This document shows positions 63,282-64,000 of a DNA stretch of 64,000 nucleotides, one piece after another. A program made the translations under genes and the position numbers. The notes below the pieces were generated by a model, which saw nothing but the letters and a program-made list of their open reading frames with translations, was not told where the DNA came from and did not search any database. The stretch lies in assembly GCA_024220505.1 (NCBI GenBank), contig JAKZZE010000018.1, positions 496,001 through 560,000 of the forward strand, written 5' to 3'. Source of the stretch: Rhizopus arrhizus (Eukaryota; Mucoromycota; Mucoromycetes; Mucorales; Rhizopodaceae). The stretch's first letter is position 1. Each line of letters begins with the position of its first letter.

Positions 63282-64000
63282 TTATGATAAGTAATGTGAG
63301 GTAGGACTTGGGCTTATGCTCATAGCCATCATGCCAGAAGTCACACTATCATCGTCGTCATCTTCTTCGTCATCTTCTTCACTATCATCCTCACTATCAT
63401 CGCTTTCATCTTCTTCATCTGCTACCCATTCATAATAGATGTTATCCACAAATATTTTGCTACCATCTAATTTATAAGGATCAAAGGGAAAGAATGTCTG
63501 TACAGTTTGCAGTAAATTTGAGCTTCCTAAACCGGGAACAAAGATGTCTCTGTTCTTTTCTAGGACAGGGTATACATACATGAAATGTGTGCTGCGGGAT
63601 AACTTTGCAAATTGACGAACCACAGCAGGAGAACAGATTTTGAGTGGATTGAATTTGCTCATTACCAAACGAGGCAGATTACGCAAACCAAAACACCATG
63701 TGCGAGATGCTCCACTTCCAAAACCATGCTCGGGACGGGTGAGATGCCGATGTTCCTCAGAATACATGTCATCTTCCATATCTTCTTCAATCTCCAAGTC
63801 ATTATCAATCACAAGATCTCTCCATTTAAAGCAAAAGATATACATAGTTGCTTGCACAACAGAATAGAATACATCATGCTTTGTGCAATCCAAATTCTGC
63901 ACGCTAGATTCGTGAGCATCCACATAATTATCACACCATGTTGATAAGGCTAAAACCACGCGTTGAATTGTGCTTGAATCTAAAAACTTTGCTCTTGCAA
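63282..64000 (-). CDS. RRN3: RNA polymerase I initiation factor RRN3 (C-terminal part, cut by window end)
   Basis: RRN3/TIF-IA bridges RNA polymerase I to the rDNA promoter core factor. The frame is open to base 64000, so the N-terminal HEAT-repeat part is outside. Visible: DVFYSVVQATMYIFCFKWRD, then RLVMSKFNPLKICSPAVVRQ, LLQTVQTFFPFDPYKLDGSK and FVDNIYYEW, all typical of the RRN3 C-terminal domain. A short acidic insert (EIEEDMEDDMYSE) after the KWRD helix and an acidic tail (EDDEEDDDDD) with a short serine-rich end finish the protein. No intron in the visible part. The acidic tail is common in fungal RRN3. Confidence 0.92.
   Translation of the reverse strand, partial: ARAKFLDSSTIQRVVLALSTWCDNYVDAHESSVQNLDCTKHDVFYSVVQATMYIFCFKWRDLVIDNDLEIEEDMEDDMYSEEHRHLTRPEHGFGSGASRTWCFGLRNLPRLVMSKFNPLKICSPAVVRQFAKLSRSTHFMYVYPVLEKNRDIFVPGLGSSNLLQTVQTFFPFDPYKLDGSKIFVDNIYYEWVADEEDESDDSEDDSEEDDEEDDDDDSVTSGMMAMSISPSPTSHYLS

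Overview
This window reads as nuclear DNA of a Mucoromycota fungus, most likely a Mucorales species. The base composition is strongly AT-rich, introns are mostly 41-70 nt with GT-AG ends, intergenic spaces are short, there is a CotH-family secreted kinase-like gene, and transposase and LINE remnants are present. Genus and species cannot be told from the sequence. I rebuilt most gene models by splicing by eye. A model whose exon lengths sum to a multiple of three and which restores family motifs across every junction is given high confidence.

Left third (1-21 kb): GatA (mitochondrial Glu-tRNA(Gln) amidotransferase, cut by the window edge), a C2 plus class-3 lipase (diacylglycerol-lipase-like), a decayed transposase, a CotH gene, a poorly resolved lineage-specific gene, then about 3 kb of debris (alcohol dehydrogenase pseudogene, LINE fragment). 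After that come ERV41 (one apparent frameshift), a ZIP zinc transporter, a WBP4-like spliceosomal protein whose start codon is split by an intron, SAP18 and a short CHS5.

Middle (21-47 kb): MDM33/SHE9 (mitochondrial inner membrane), HPC2/ubinuclein (HIR histone chaperone), MPP10 (U3 snoRNP), a USP7/UBP15 deubiquitinase, pantothenate synthetase, a TMEM70-like mitochondrial protein, PAS kinase, phosphoserine aminotransferase, a mitochondrial PPR protein, acetoacetyl-CoA synthetase and an MFS transporter.

Right third (47-64 kb): a small single-span membrane protein, ORMDL (sphingolipid control), CEF1/CDC5L (NineTeen complex), a membrane-anchored PLB1-like GDSL lipase, a METTL21-type methyltransferase, a TMEM234-like protein, a small two-span protein, a Zn2Cys6 transcription factor with a 76-A homopolymer inside an intron, galactose-1-phosphate uridylyltransferase, a second transposon remnant with inverted repeats, a two-span hypothetical protein, and the 3' part of RRN3.

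Most genes are single-copy housekeeping genes on both strands, packed tail-to-tail (21 and 19 bp between stop codons in two cases) or head-to-head (73 bp between start codons in one case). They do not form one pathway. Themes that recur are splicing and chromatin (WBP4, CEF1, SAP18, HPC2), ribosome biogenesis (MPP10, RRN3), mitochondria (GatA, MDM33, TMEM70-like, PPR) and lipids (DAG lipase, PLB1-like, ORMDL, acetoacetyl-CoA synthetase). I see no tRNA, rRNA, CRISPR or obvious multi-gene novel system. The most unusual features are splicing curiosities and decayed mobile elements.
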